A DNA stretch of 6,174 nt from Clostridiales bacterium (GTDB lineage: Bacteria; Bacillota; Sulfobacillia; UBA995; UBA9673). The stretch lies in contig DPMO01000274.1 of assembly GCA_003541445.1 (NCBI GenBank), forward strand, positions 9,074 through 15,247. Direction: 5' to 3'. The notes beneath the pieces are model-generated. The model worked only from the letters and a program-made list of their open reading frames with translations, did no database searches and was not told the DNA's origin. The position numbers and the translations under genes were made by a program. Below, piece by piece: positions 1-5,167 of the stretch. Position 1 is the first letter of the stretch. Each line of letters begins with the position of its first letter.

Positions 1-267
1 CCGGTCGACGCCGTACGACGACCACGGCCACGGCACCCACTGTACCGGAATCGCCGCCGGTGAGGGTGACGGCAACTCCGCCTACCGCGGGGTGGCTCCC
101 GGCGCGGCCCTGGTCGGCCTGAAGGTGCTGGACTCCTCGGGCTCGGGCTCGCTCAGCACCATCACCGCCGCGGTCGACTGGTGCATCACCAACAAGGACA
201 CCTATCCGGCGGCACCACCTCCTACACCCTTGAGGTCTACGTGCCGGAGGACAACTTGACGCCGTAG
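1..267 (+). pseudogene. Subtilisin-like serine protease (peptidase S8) remnant, 5' end outside window, internally deleted and frameshifted
   Basis: Read from base 2, this stretch gives a classic S8 histidine block, [15 protein letters not shown] (bases 17-61; first His of HGTH at 29-31 is the expected charge-relay His). A subtilase core follows ([22 protein letters not shown], then an [12 protein letters not shown] helix ending near 205). In intact subtilases the next residues are a VISMSLG-type strand, later the oxyanion Asn and the GTSMA Ser block. None of these is present. That frame becomes unlike protein and stops at TGA 257-259. In the next frame, bases 205-267 read [20 protein letters not shown] then TAG, which looks like the natural end of a secreted subtilase with a C-terminal beta domain. 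The simplest reading is a deletion of the middle of the gene, with junction near 203-208 and a change of frame, so no active protease could be made. The same pattern could come from misassembly. Family assignment is firm; pseudogene status is inference. Confidence 0.75.
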
Positions 268-271
268 GTCC

Positions 272-291
272 GACCGCGCAACCGCGCGGTC
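272..291 (+). other. GC-rich hairpin just after the protease stop
   Basis: A perfect inverted repeat, GACCGCGC (272-279) and GCGCGGTC (284-291), with a 4-base AACC loop, begins five bases after the TAG at 265-267. No T-run follows, so it is not a standard intrinsic terminator by itself. It may protect the mRNA 3' end ahead of the true terminator about 75 bases downstream. Confidence 0.5.
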
Positions 292-365
292 CAGCCCCTC
301 CGCCGAGGGCGCACGGCGGGAGAGCGGGGCGACCGTGCGGGCTTAAAGGTACAGGCCGAAAGGAG

Positions 366-404
366 AAGCCCCCGGCGGCGCCGTCAGCGCCGCCGGGGGC
401 TTTT
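366..404 (+). terminator. Strong intrinsic (Rho-independent) terminator
   Basis: AAGCCCCCGGCGGCGC (366-381) is perfectly complementary to GCGCCGCCGGGGGCTT (387-402), giving a 16-bp stem with a 5-base loop, followed by a T-run at 401-404. It sits about 100 bases after the protease remnant and insulates it from the ABC operon. The T-run is also the -35 region of the next promoter. Confidence 0.88.
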
Positions 405-430
405 CAGCGCTGAAGCGGGGACTGTATAAT
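401..430 (+). promoter_or_regulatory. Predicted sigma70-type promoter of the ABC exporter operon
   Basis: A perfect -10 hexamer TATAAT lies at 425-430, and 18 bases upstream is a weak -35 TTTTCA (401-406, 4 of 6 matches). The start of transcription would be near 437, giving a leader of about 113 bases. The -35 is built from the T-run of the preceding terminator. The -10 match is striking in such GC-rich DNA. Confidence 0.65.
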
Positions 431-497
431 GGCCTGGAGACCGCGACCATTCCCCGGCCATGAGCTTGCCCCTCCGACCGACGAAGACCTCGGGGAC

Positions 498-537
498 CGA
501 GCCTCTCACCGCCACCGCGAGCCTCTCACCGCCACCG
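498..537 (+). repeat. Perfect 20-bp tandem duplication in the ABC operon leader
   Basis: The unit CGAGCCTCTCACCGCCACCG occurs at 498-517 and again, identically, at 518-537, ending just before the ribosome binding site of the ATPase gene. The two copies adjoin with no spacer. It could be a slippage product or an element that changes leader structure or spacing. Confidence 0.9.
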
Positions 538-550
538 TGAAGGTAGGCCG

Positions 551-1507
551 ATGGACCTCATGAGAGAGAAGACGGAAGCCGAGAAAGTGAAAGTGATTGA
601 AGCCAAGGACCTCGTCGTGAGCTACGGGAACCGCACCGCCCTGCAGGGCGTGTCGGTCTCGGCCGTTGAGGGTGCGGTGCTGGGGCTTCTCGGCCCCAAC
701 GGCGCCGGCAAGTCCACCTTCGTGAGGGCCTGCCTTGGCCTCCTCTGTCCGGCCGCGGGCACCATCCGGGTCCTGGGGCTCGACCCCGTGGCCCACGGGG
801 AGAGGGTGAGGCGCCGGATAGGGTTCGTCCTGGAGAAGACCGGTCTTTCCGAGGCCCTCGACTGCCGGTCGAATCTCAGGTTCCACGGGGAGATGTACCG
901 GGTCGAGCCCGGGCGTCTGCGGGCGCGCATAGACGAGCTTCTCGAGCGGTTCGGCCTGGCCGACCGCGCCCGCGACCCGGTGGCCTCACTGTCCAAGGGC
1001 CTCAAGCAGCGGCTGGCGTTGGCCCGAGCCCTCCTCCACCGGCCGAAGCTCATCCTGCTGGACGAGCCCACCTCGGGCCTGGACCCGGCCGCCGCGCGCG
1101 AGGTGCGCGGGCTCATCGCCTCGGTCGTCAGGGATGACGCCACCACCGTCCTCCTCACCACACACAACATGGTGGAGGCGGAGCGGCTCTGCGACACCGT
1201 GGTCATCCTGTGCCAGGGACGGGTCGTGCGGCAGCTCGACGCCAGGGAGCTGACCGGCGTGGCCGGCGTCCGGGTGCGGTGCCGCCCGATGAGCCCAGCC
1301 CGAGCGGAGGCGATAGTCCAACTGACCGGGGCCGCGGAGTTGCACCAGACGGAGAAGGTCACCGAGTTCGTCTTCGACCCGGCCACCGAGCCGGAGGAAG
1401 CGCGGCGGGCCGTGGCTGACGGCGGCGGCGACGTGCTGGAGGTCGTGAGAGGAGCCGGAGGTCTCGAAGAGGCCTATCTCAGCGCCACCGGGAGGAGCGG
1501 TCCATGA
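551..1507 (+). CDS. ABC transporter ATP-binding protein (ABC-2 / drug or Na+ exporter type)
   Basis: This 318-residue protein is the cytoplasmic ATPase that would power an ABC-2 type exporter together with the next gene. Visible motifs are Walker A GPNGAGKST (48-56), signature LSKGLKQ (147-153), Walker B LILLDEP with the D-loop SGLDP (167-178), and the switch His in LLTTHN (His205). The Q-loop position reads IGFVLEKTGL, with Glu95 in place of the usual Gln, a variant I recall from exporters of the CcmA/NatA-like class. Residues about 235-318 form the extra C-terminal domain of these ATPases and end in LEEAYLSATG, like the LEDVFLxLTG tail of homologues. The start at ATG 551 follows GAAGG (539-543, spacing 7). 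A second ATG at 560 has no clear site. The gene overlaps the permease gene by four bases (ATGA), so translation is probably coupled. The substrate cannot be told from sequence: antibiotics, lipids, Na+ or peptides are all possible. Confidence 0.93.
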   Translation: MDLMREKTEAEKVKVIEAKDLVVSYGNRTALQGVSVSAVEGAVLGLLGPNGAGKSTFVRACLGLLCPAAGTIRVLGLDPVAHGERVRRRIGFVLEKTGLSEALDCRSNLRFHGEMYRVEPGRLRARIDELLERFGLADRARDPVASLSKGLKQRLALARALLHRPKLILLDEPTSGLDPAAAREVRGLIASVVRDDATTVLLTTHNMVEAERLCDTVVILCQGRVVRQLDARELTGVAGVRVRCRPMSPARAEAIVQLTGAAELHQTEKVTEFVFDPATEPEEARRAVADGGGDVLEVVRGAGGLEEAYLSATGRSGP

Positions 1508-2214
1508 GAGACGTGCTGCTCGTCTGTCGAAAGGAACTCGCGGAGCTCTTCTCAAGCCATGCCGGCCGCCGCGCCCACCTTCTGACCATGGCCGGGCAGG
1601 TCGGCGTCTTCGGCGCTCTCATCCCCTATTTCATGGCCCCGTCGTGGCTCAACGAGACGCCGGTTCTGTCGTTCATCTTCCTGCTCTTGCCGCTGGCCCT
1701 CTCGTCGAGCCAGTCGGCCATGGTCTTCGCCGGGGAGAGAGAGCGGGGCACCCTGGAGGCGCTCCTGGCCACGCCCCTCTCGGTGCCGGCGCTCTTCTTC
1801 GGCAAGGGCCTGGCTGTGCTCATCCAGGTCTACGGCATCATCGTCTCCTCGACGGCCTTGAGCGTGGTCGTCCTCAACCTGTGGGTCCGCGCGCACGGCC
1901 TCGGGGGGACGTTCATGTACTCGGGTCCGGCCCTGTTCGCCCTGCTCGGCCTTTCCCTGGCCTTGGCCGCCCTGGCCACCTCCACGGGAGTCATCATCTC
2001 CCTCAGGGCTTCGAGCGTCCGCACGGCCCAGATGACGACCACTCTCCTGTCGGTGCTCTGTCTGTTGCCCCTGATGACTGGATGGGTCACCATCCGGTTC
2101 GCCTGGAACGTGGTCCTTCCGGCGACTTTCGCTCTCTTCGCGGCTGCCGTAGTGGTCACGGGCTTCGCCCTGGTCAGGTTCGCCCGGGCGGCCAGCATCA
2201 GCGTACAGCGATAG
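1504..2214 (+). CDS. ABC-2 type transporter permease
   Basis: This 236-residue integral membrane protein is the partner of the upstream ATPase. It has a short amphipathic N-terminus (MRDVLLVCRKELAELF), as in ABC-2 permeases. About six hydrophobic segments follow, near residues 28-44, 55-76, 100-127, 141-166, 176-195 and 201-225. After the second segment comes the family hallmark ERERGTLEALLATPLS (78-93), part of the coupling region facing the ATPase. At 236 residues it is a compact, NatB/CcmB-sized permease without the large extracellular domain of bigger relatives, and would act as a dimer with two ATPase subunits. GGAGGAG (1491-1497) lies six bases before the ATG, which overlaps the ATPase stop as ATGA. 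No signal tells the exported substrate. I see no strong terminator just downstream, only a small AGGGC/GCCCT hairpin near 2217-2228 followed by pyrimidines. Confidence 0.9.
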   Translation: MRDVLLVCRKELAELFSSHAGRRAHLLTMAGQVGVFGALIPYFMAPSWLNETPVLSFIFLLLPLALSSSQSAMVFAGERERGTLEALLATPLSVPALFFGKGLAVLIQVYGIIVSSTALSVVVLNLWVRAHGLGGTFMYSGPALFALLGLSLALAALATSTGVIISLRASSVRTAQMTTTLLSVLCLLPLMTGWVTIRFAWNVVLPATFALFAAAVVVTGFALVRFARAASISVQR

Positions 2215-2600
2215 GGAAGGGCACGCCCTCGCTTCCTTCTCAGTAGTGGCCGAGCAGACCATGCCGCCGCGCAACCGCGTCCATCTGGTTGAAGATGAGA
2301 ACCCCCGCCGACGGCTCCGACCTGACGCTGGACCGACCGCCTCTCCTGCGTGACCGGACACCCGTTGGACCCACACCTCCCCTTCGGTCGGAGTGACAAG
2401 GCCGTCCTGCATCTCCACCGTCGCCTCACGGCCCGCACCGGGCGGTCATGAACTCATCAGATAGATATGACGGTATCAGGCAAAGTATCCTTATTTATCC
2501 ACCGCCTTACCAGGACTGTGTCTCAAATGTCAACGGTTCTCCGCCGGAGGTGGTCACATGCGGCCCCCCGCCGTCTCCAATGGAGGGAGCCTGACTCCCC
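2215..2600. other. Intergenic stretch without a convincing gene, including a lower-GC island
   Basis: No reading frame on either strand has both a ribosome binding site and protein-like composition. The first part (2215-2440) is GC-rich and featureless apart from a weak hairpin after the permease stop. Bases about 2445-2535 are clearly poorer in GC than the rest (runs such as TAGATATGAC and CCTTATTTATCC) and may be a remnant of foreign DNA. On the minus strand a perfect TTGACA occurs at 2533-2528, but no good -10 lies 16-18 bases from it. A plus-strand 36-codon frame from ATG 2558 has a good GGAGGTG site but runs antisense through the tRNA terminator into the tRNA gene. Confidence 0.6.
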
Positions 2601-2638
2601 AAAAGAAGCAAGGTCCGTGCAGAACCCTGCACGGACCT
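2601..2638 (-). terminator. Intrinsic terminator of the tRNA-Leu transcript
   Basis: A perfect 12-bp stem, AGGTCCGTGCAG (2611-2622) against CTGCACGGACCT (2627-2638), with a four-base loop, lies nine bases beyond the 3' end of the tRNA-Leu(GAG) gene. Read on the minus strand it is followed by TGCTTCTTTT (2610-2601), a T-rich tail. A second small hairpin (GGGAG/CTCCC, 2585-2599) comes next. Confidence 0.82.
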
Positions 2639-2646
2639 CGAAATCC

Positions 2647-2731
<85 letters not shown>

Positions 2732-2787
2732 ACGCACAGTATGGAGGGCTCGGTTCCCGAAAGAACCTCACGCCCGATGTTTTCAAG

Positions 2788-2875
2788 TGGTGCCGAAGGT
2801 GGGATTTGAACCCACACAGGCGCAAGGCCTACGGCGCCCTGAACACCGCGTGTCTGCCAGTTCCACCACTTCGGC
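2788..2875 (-). tRNA. tRNA-Leu (anticodon CAG)
   Basis: The minus strand gives an 88-base class II tRNA. The acceptor arms are GCCGAAG and CTTCGGC, with discriminator A and encoded CCA (2790-2788). The D-arm GGTGGAACTGGCAGAC nearly matches that of its neighbour. The anticodon stem is CGGTG/CGCCG with loop TTCAGGG and anticodon CAG (2841-2839). A long variable arm (AGGCCTTGCGCCT region) and a T-arm with GTTCAAA complete it. It decodes CUG, probably the main Leu codon in this GC-rich genome. Its promoter lies directly upstream, overlapping the end of the lytic transglycosylase gene. Confidence 0.96.
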
Positions 2876-2891
2876 CCGAACTCTGGCCTAC

Positions 2892-2920
2892 ACTATAGCA
2901 TACAAGAGCCGGCTCATCAA
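2892..2920 (-). promoter_or_regulatory. Predicted promoter of the tRNA-Leu pair
   Basis: On the minus strand TTGATG (2920-2915) and TATAGT (2897-2892) are separated by exactly 17 bases. A TGC just before the -10 makes it an extended -10. Transcription would start near 2885, ten bases before the first mature tRNA base. The -35 box contains the TGA stop of the transglycosylase gene (2919-2917). Confidence 0.8.
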
Positions 2921-3576
2921 GACGACCCGGACTCGAGCACGGGACCGTAGAGTCTCCGGTAGGTCTTCAGCGAGGCTATGACGCGCCTCACATAGTCCCG
3001 TGTCTCGGCCAGGGCGAGCTTTGCCACCGGGTAGTCCTCGGTCACCTCGGCCCCCGGCCACGGGCTGACGGTGGAGTGCGGTCCCGGTCGGAGCTCGTAG
3101 CCGTCCTTCTCCACCCACTCCCTGACCTGCCCGCGGCCGGCGTTGTAGGCGGCCACGACCAGCACCAGGTTGCTCCCGAACTCCTTGCGGAGTTCAGCCA
3201 GGTACCACGTTCCGATCATCAGGTTCGTGGCCGGGTCCTTGAGCATATCGGGTTCGAAGTGAGCGAAGCCCAGGTTCTCCGCCGCCCAGCGTCCCGTGTC
3301 AGGCATGATCTGCATCAGACCCACAGCGCCCTTGGGCGAGACGGCGCCGGGCCTGAAGCCGCTCTCGGTGCGGACGATGGCCGCCACGAAGAGCGGGTCG
3401 AGCCCGTTCCGGTCGGCGTAGGTGATAATCTCTTCGCGGTACGAGAACGGATAGACGTACCTCAAGATGGCCTGGCGTCCGGCGAAAAAGACAACGACGA
3501 GCACGAGGAAGACCAGTCCCGCCGTCCGCCACGACCCGGGTATCCTGCCGGCGAGACGCCGCGCGCTCCTGAACAT
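2917..3576 (-). CDS. Membrane-anchored lytic transglycosylase (Slt/MltC-type catalytic domain)
   Basis: This 219-residue enzyme would cleave the MurNAc-GlcNAc bond of peptidoglycan, leaving 1,6-anhydro ends. A basic N-terminus and one hydrophobic segment (about 18-33, AGLVFLVLVVVFFAG) form a signal anchor that places the enzyme outside the membrane. The SLT domain has the catalytic Glu71 in RTESGFRPGAVS, followed by GAVGLMQIMPDTG (83-95) and AAYNAGRGQV (142-151), the three hallmark blocks of family 1 lytic transglycosylases. The C-terminal ETRDYVRRVIASLKTYRRLY is also typical. Size fits the short Bacillota form rather than the long Slt70. It lies 48 bases after coaE on the same strand. The ATG at 3576 has no Shine-Dalgarno in front, but a TAGAAT -10-like hexamer ends ten bases before it, so a leaderless message is possible. 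A longer version is not supported: no in-frame start codon appears close upstream. Confidence 0.92.
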   Translation of the reverse strand: MFRSARRLAGRIPGSWRTAGLVFLVLVVVFFAGRQAILRYVYPFSYREEIITYADRNGLDPLFVAAIVRTESGFRPGAVSPKGAVGLMQIMPDTGRWAAENLGFAHFEPDMLKDPATNLMIGTWYLAELRKEFGSNLVLVVAAYNAGRGQVREWVEKDGYELRPGPHSTVSPWPGAEVTEDYPVAKLALAETRDYVRRVIASLKTYRRLYGPVLESGSS

Positions 3577-3586
3577 GCTGGAGGAT

Positions 3587-3592
3587 ATTCTA
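3587..3592 (-). promoter_or_regulatory. Candidate -10 element for the lytic transglycosylase gene
   Basis: TAGAAT on the minus strand (3592-3587), a 5 of 6 match and identical to the -10 of the coaE promoter, ends ten bases before the ATG. No good -35 lies 16-18 bases upstream. If used, transcription would start only a few bases before the ATG. Confidence 0.35.
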
Positions 3593-3612
3593 TGGAACGG
3601 CGCCCTACAAGA

Positions 3613-3636
3613 TGCCCCGCCAGGTCAGCGGGGGCA
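3613..3636 (-). other. Hairpin across the coaE stop codon
   Basis: CCCCGC (3615-3620) and GCGGGG (3628-3633) flank a seven-base loop that holds the coaE TGA (3627-3625). With one bulge the pairing extends to GC on both sides. There is no T-run after it on the minus strand, so it may stabilise or pause rather than end the coaE message. Confidence 0.4.
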
Positions 3637-4266
3637 CCTTTCTCCGCTCCCTACCTTCCCCACCTGTTCCAAGACCCGCTTCCACTCTCGGACGACCTGG
3701 GCGCGGGTCCATCTCATCGAGCCGGTGTTGTCGATGATCACATCGGCGTACCGCTTCTTCTTCTCAAGCGGTATCTGAGCGTTGATGCGGTTCAGGGCCT
3801 GCTCGACCCCGAAGTGGTCGCGGGCCATCAGCCGCTGGATCTGCGTCTTCTGGTCCACGACGACCAGCCAGACCTCGTCCACCATGTCCACCATCCCGGC
3901 CTCGATGAGGAGAGGAGCGTCGATGACCACGCCGGGAGGGGCGTCCTCACCCAACCGGGCGTACTCCTCAAGCCTACGGCCGATGACCTCGAGGATGCGC
4001 GGGTGGGTTATCTCGTTCAGGCGCCGGACGGCTTCCGGGTCGGCGAAGACCTTGTCCCCGAGCCGTCGCCTGTCGATGGTCCCGTCCTTGTTGAGGATGT
4101 CCTCCCCGAAGGTCTTCACCAGCTCGTGCCAGGCTTCCGTGCCTGGCCGGATCACTTCCTTGGCCACGAGGTCGGCATCGATCACCGGAGCACCCAACTC
4201 CTTCAGCACCCGGGAGACCGTGCTCTTACCGCTGGCGATGCCGCCCGTGAGCCCTATTACGAGCAG
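3625..4266 (-). CDS. coaE: Dephospho-CoA kinase, apparently with a CTG start
   Basis: CoaE phosphorylates the 3' hydroxyl of dephospho-CoA with ATP, the last step of CoA synthesis, in the cytoplasm. The 213-residue product reads MLVIGLTGGIASGKST at its start, with the P-loop GGIASGKST at 8-16. The DAD motif follows at 30-32, then THPRI, a WLVVVDQKTQIQRLMARD block and a KRYADVIIDNTGS end, all in normal order for a family of about 200 residues. The only ATG/GTG/TTG in this frame near the 5' end is the GTG at 4209, which would remove the P-loop and kill the enzyme. The frame is otherwise open upstream to a TAG without a standard start codon. CTG at 4266-4264 gives the family-typical N-terminus and is preceded at seven bases by AGGGGGG (4280-4274). 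The predicted promoter puts the RNA start near 4338, about 72 bases upstream. A sequencing indel could mimic this, but the RNA has no ATG upstream to shift from. It is followed by the lytic transglycosylase gene. Confidence 0.93.
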   Translation of the reverse strand: MLVIGLTGGIASGKSTVSRVLKELGAPVIDADLVAKEVIRPGTEAWHELVKTFGEDILNKDGTIDRRRLGDKVFADPEAVRRLNEITHPRILEVIGRRLEEYARLGEDAPPGVVIDAPLLIEAGMVDMVDEVWLVVVDQKTQIQRLMARDHFGVEQALNRINAQIPLEKKKRYADVIIDNTGSMRWTRAQVVREWKRVLEQVGKVGSGERCPR

Positions 4267-4344
4267 GGCCCGACCCCCCTGCCGCGACCGAACGTTCTTG
4301 ATGCGTCTAGCAAGGCCTTTTACCGAGCCTTCAACGTTTGCCTC

Positions 4345-4373
4345 ATTCTACAACCACCCCCTCACCCGGTCAA
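4345..4373 (-). promoter_or_regulatory. Predicted sigma70-type promoter of coaE
   Basis: On the minus strand TTGACC (4373-4368) and TAGAAT (4350-4345) are 17 bases apart, each a 5 of 6 match. Transcription would begin near 4338. The palindrome AACGTT occurs at that start point (4338-4333) and again at 4296-4291 inside the leader, a possible but unproven operator pair. Confidence 0.75.
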
Positions 4374-4455
4374 CCGACGGAAAAGGCCAGGACCGGCTCC
4401 TGTCGAATGGTCAACCCCACAAGGCATTCGGCAAACAGGAGAGGAGCTGGCTCGA

Positions 4456-4710
4456 GTGGTAGAACTCATCATCGCCCTCGTCGTCGGCGCCGTGGCCTTG
4501 GCCGCGGGTCTGGTCGCGGCGGCCGTCGGGCTGGCTGTCGGGCTGGCCGCCCTGGCGGTCACGGCCATCATCGTCGTCCTTCTGGCCGTCCCGTTCTCGC
4601 TGGTCCTGGGACCGATCCTGGTGAGTCTCCTCCCCATCTTCATCCTCGGCGCCCTGCTGTGGGCCGTTCTCCGGGCCTTCGCCGGGCCACGGAGGCAGGC
4701 CCGCCGGTAG
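4456..4710 (+). CDS. Small hydrophobic membrane protein of unknown function
   Basis: An 84-residue protein starts at GTG 4456, chosen because AGGAG (4442-4446, within AGGAGAGGAG) sits nine bases upstream. The same frame continues far upstream, but only as antisense to coaE and the transglycosylase. Almost the whole chain is hydrophobic: about residues 4-24, 26-45 and 49-72 could form two or three membrane segments. A basic tail, GPRRQARR, would lie in the cytoplasm. Glycines at 11, 18 and 25 are spaced by seven, then G29, and a 12-bp tandem DNA repeat (4525-4548) encodes VGLA twice, suggesting tight helix packing. No catalytic motif is visible and I do not recognise a family. It is the only plus-strand gene among minus-strand genes and is followed by a terminator. 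I see no clear promoter. The strong ribosome binding site, membrane-like composition and terminator support it as real. Confidence 0.62.
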   Translation: MVELIIALVVGAVALAAGLVAAAVGLAVGLAALAVTAIIVVLLAVPFSLVLGPILVSLLPIFILGALLWAVLRAFAGPRRQARR

Positions 4711-4755
4711 GGGGACCAGACCGGGCTTCCGGGACGGGACGTCCGCGGAAGAATC

Positions 4756-4790
4756 CAAAACGGCCGCCCGACAAACAGGTGGCCGTTTTG
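4756..4790. terminator. Bidirectional intrinsic terminator between convergent genes
   Basis: CAAAACGGCC (4756-4765) pairs perfectly with GGCCGTTTTG (4781-4790), extended by GCC/GGT inside. The stem is flanked by A-run and T-run in such a way that it ends with T residues in either direction. It serves the plus-strand membrane protein gene (stop at 4710) and the minus-strand small gene (stop at 4867). Confidence 0.85.
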
Positions 4791-4866
4791 CCCTGCTCTC
4801 CCGACGTATGGCGCTGTCCCGACCTTGAGAGCCGGCACCCGTAGCCGGACGGCCCCGCACGGGGTC

Positions 4867-5100
4867 TTACGTGCCGGCTTCTCCCCCCGAACCGAGGGAG
4901 TCGGCGTCGACCCTCTTCCCCGACAGCTTCTCGAGCGTCGAGGCCCGCAGGTCCTTCTCTGACGACACCTGGAGGAGCCACTTGCCGCCGCCGAGAGGCC
5001 TTATCTCTATCTCCCCCGTCACCCCGTGCCTCTTGATCAGGCGGTTGGCACTGCGGCGCAGGACGTCCTTCGAGTCGAAGACCATCGCGAAGGACTGCAA
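4867..5100 (-). CDS. Small conserved-looking protein of unknown function
   Basis: A 77-residue protein starts at TTG 5100, chosen because AAAGGGGG (5116-5109) lies eight bases upstream. An in-frame ATG at 5085 would be 23 bases from that site and is less likely. The sequence has no membrane segment, signal peptide or Cys. It suggests a helix (SKDVLRRSANRLIKRHG, about 10-26), two strands around a tight turn (EIEIRPLGGGKWLLQVS, 30-46), and a second helix (KDLRASTLEKLSG), i.e. a compact basic alpha/beta fold with a flexible Gly/Ser-rich tail. I do not recognise the family; nucleic-acid binding is only a guess from its basic character. It has its own promoter and a strong hairpin in the leader, 93 bases after mutM, so it is probably regulated independently. 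The opposite-strand frame over the same bases is less protein-like and lacks a site. Confidence 0.68.
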   Translation of the reverse strand: MQSFAMVFDSKDVLRRSANRLIKRHGVTGEIEIRPLGGGKWLLQVSSEKDLRASTLEKLSGKRVDADSLGSGGEAGT

Positions 5101-5121
5101 AGAACCGACCCCCTTTCGTTT

Positions 5122-5158
5122 CTGAAGGGTCTCCTGACCGGCCGGTCGGAGCCTTCAG
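5122..5158 (-). promoter_or_regulatory. Stem-loop in the leader of the small minus-strand gene
   Basis: On the minus strand, CTGAAGG-CTCC-GACC (5158-5144) can pair with GGTC-a-GGAG-ac-CCTTCAG (5139-5122), a 15-bp stem with two small bulges and a GGCC loop. No T-run follows, so it is not a terminator. It begins within a few bases of the predicted RNA start (about 5161) and ends six bases before the ribosome binding site, so it may stabilise the 5' end or control translation. Confidence 0.6.
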
Positions 5159-5167
5159 CCTGACATC

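Noticed and set aside
506..1555. Minus-strand open frames opposite the ATPase gene
   Set aside because: They lack any recognisable domain, and the plus-strand frame has every ABC ATPase motif.
1552..2438. Minus-strand open frames opposite the permease gene
   Set aside because: They are shadows of the hydrophobic permease: rich in Gln, Glu, Arg and Gly, with no motif or ribosome site.
2528..2533. Perfect minus-strand TTGACA as a promoter
   Set aside because: No acceptable -10 occurs 16-18 bases downstream (bases there read GTAAGG), and no gene follows on that strand until well past the ABC operon.
3076..4455. Long plus-strand open frame (544 codons in all to 4710) over the transglycosylase and coaE genes
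   Set aside because: It is antisense to two well-supported genes, and its composition (rich in His, Pro, Arg, Asp) is what GC-rich DNA gives opposite a real gene. Only its last 84 codons, outside those genes, have a ribosome site and membrane-like composition.
4362..4860. Minus-strand open frames opposite the small membrane protein
   Set aside because: Composition is low-complexity Asp/Gln/Arg/Gly, as expected opposite a hydrophobic gene, and the terminator at 4756-4790 lies inside them.
4871..5125. Plus-strand 84-codon frame opposite the 77-residue gene
   Set aside because: No ribosome site, Ser/Pro/Arg-rich composition, and the minus strand has promoter, ribosome site and a globular-looking product.
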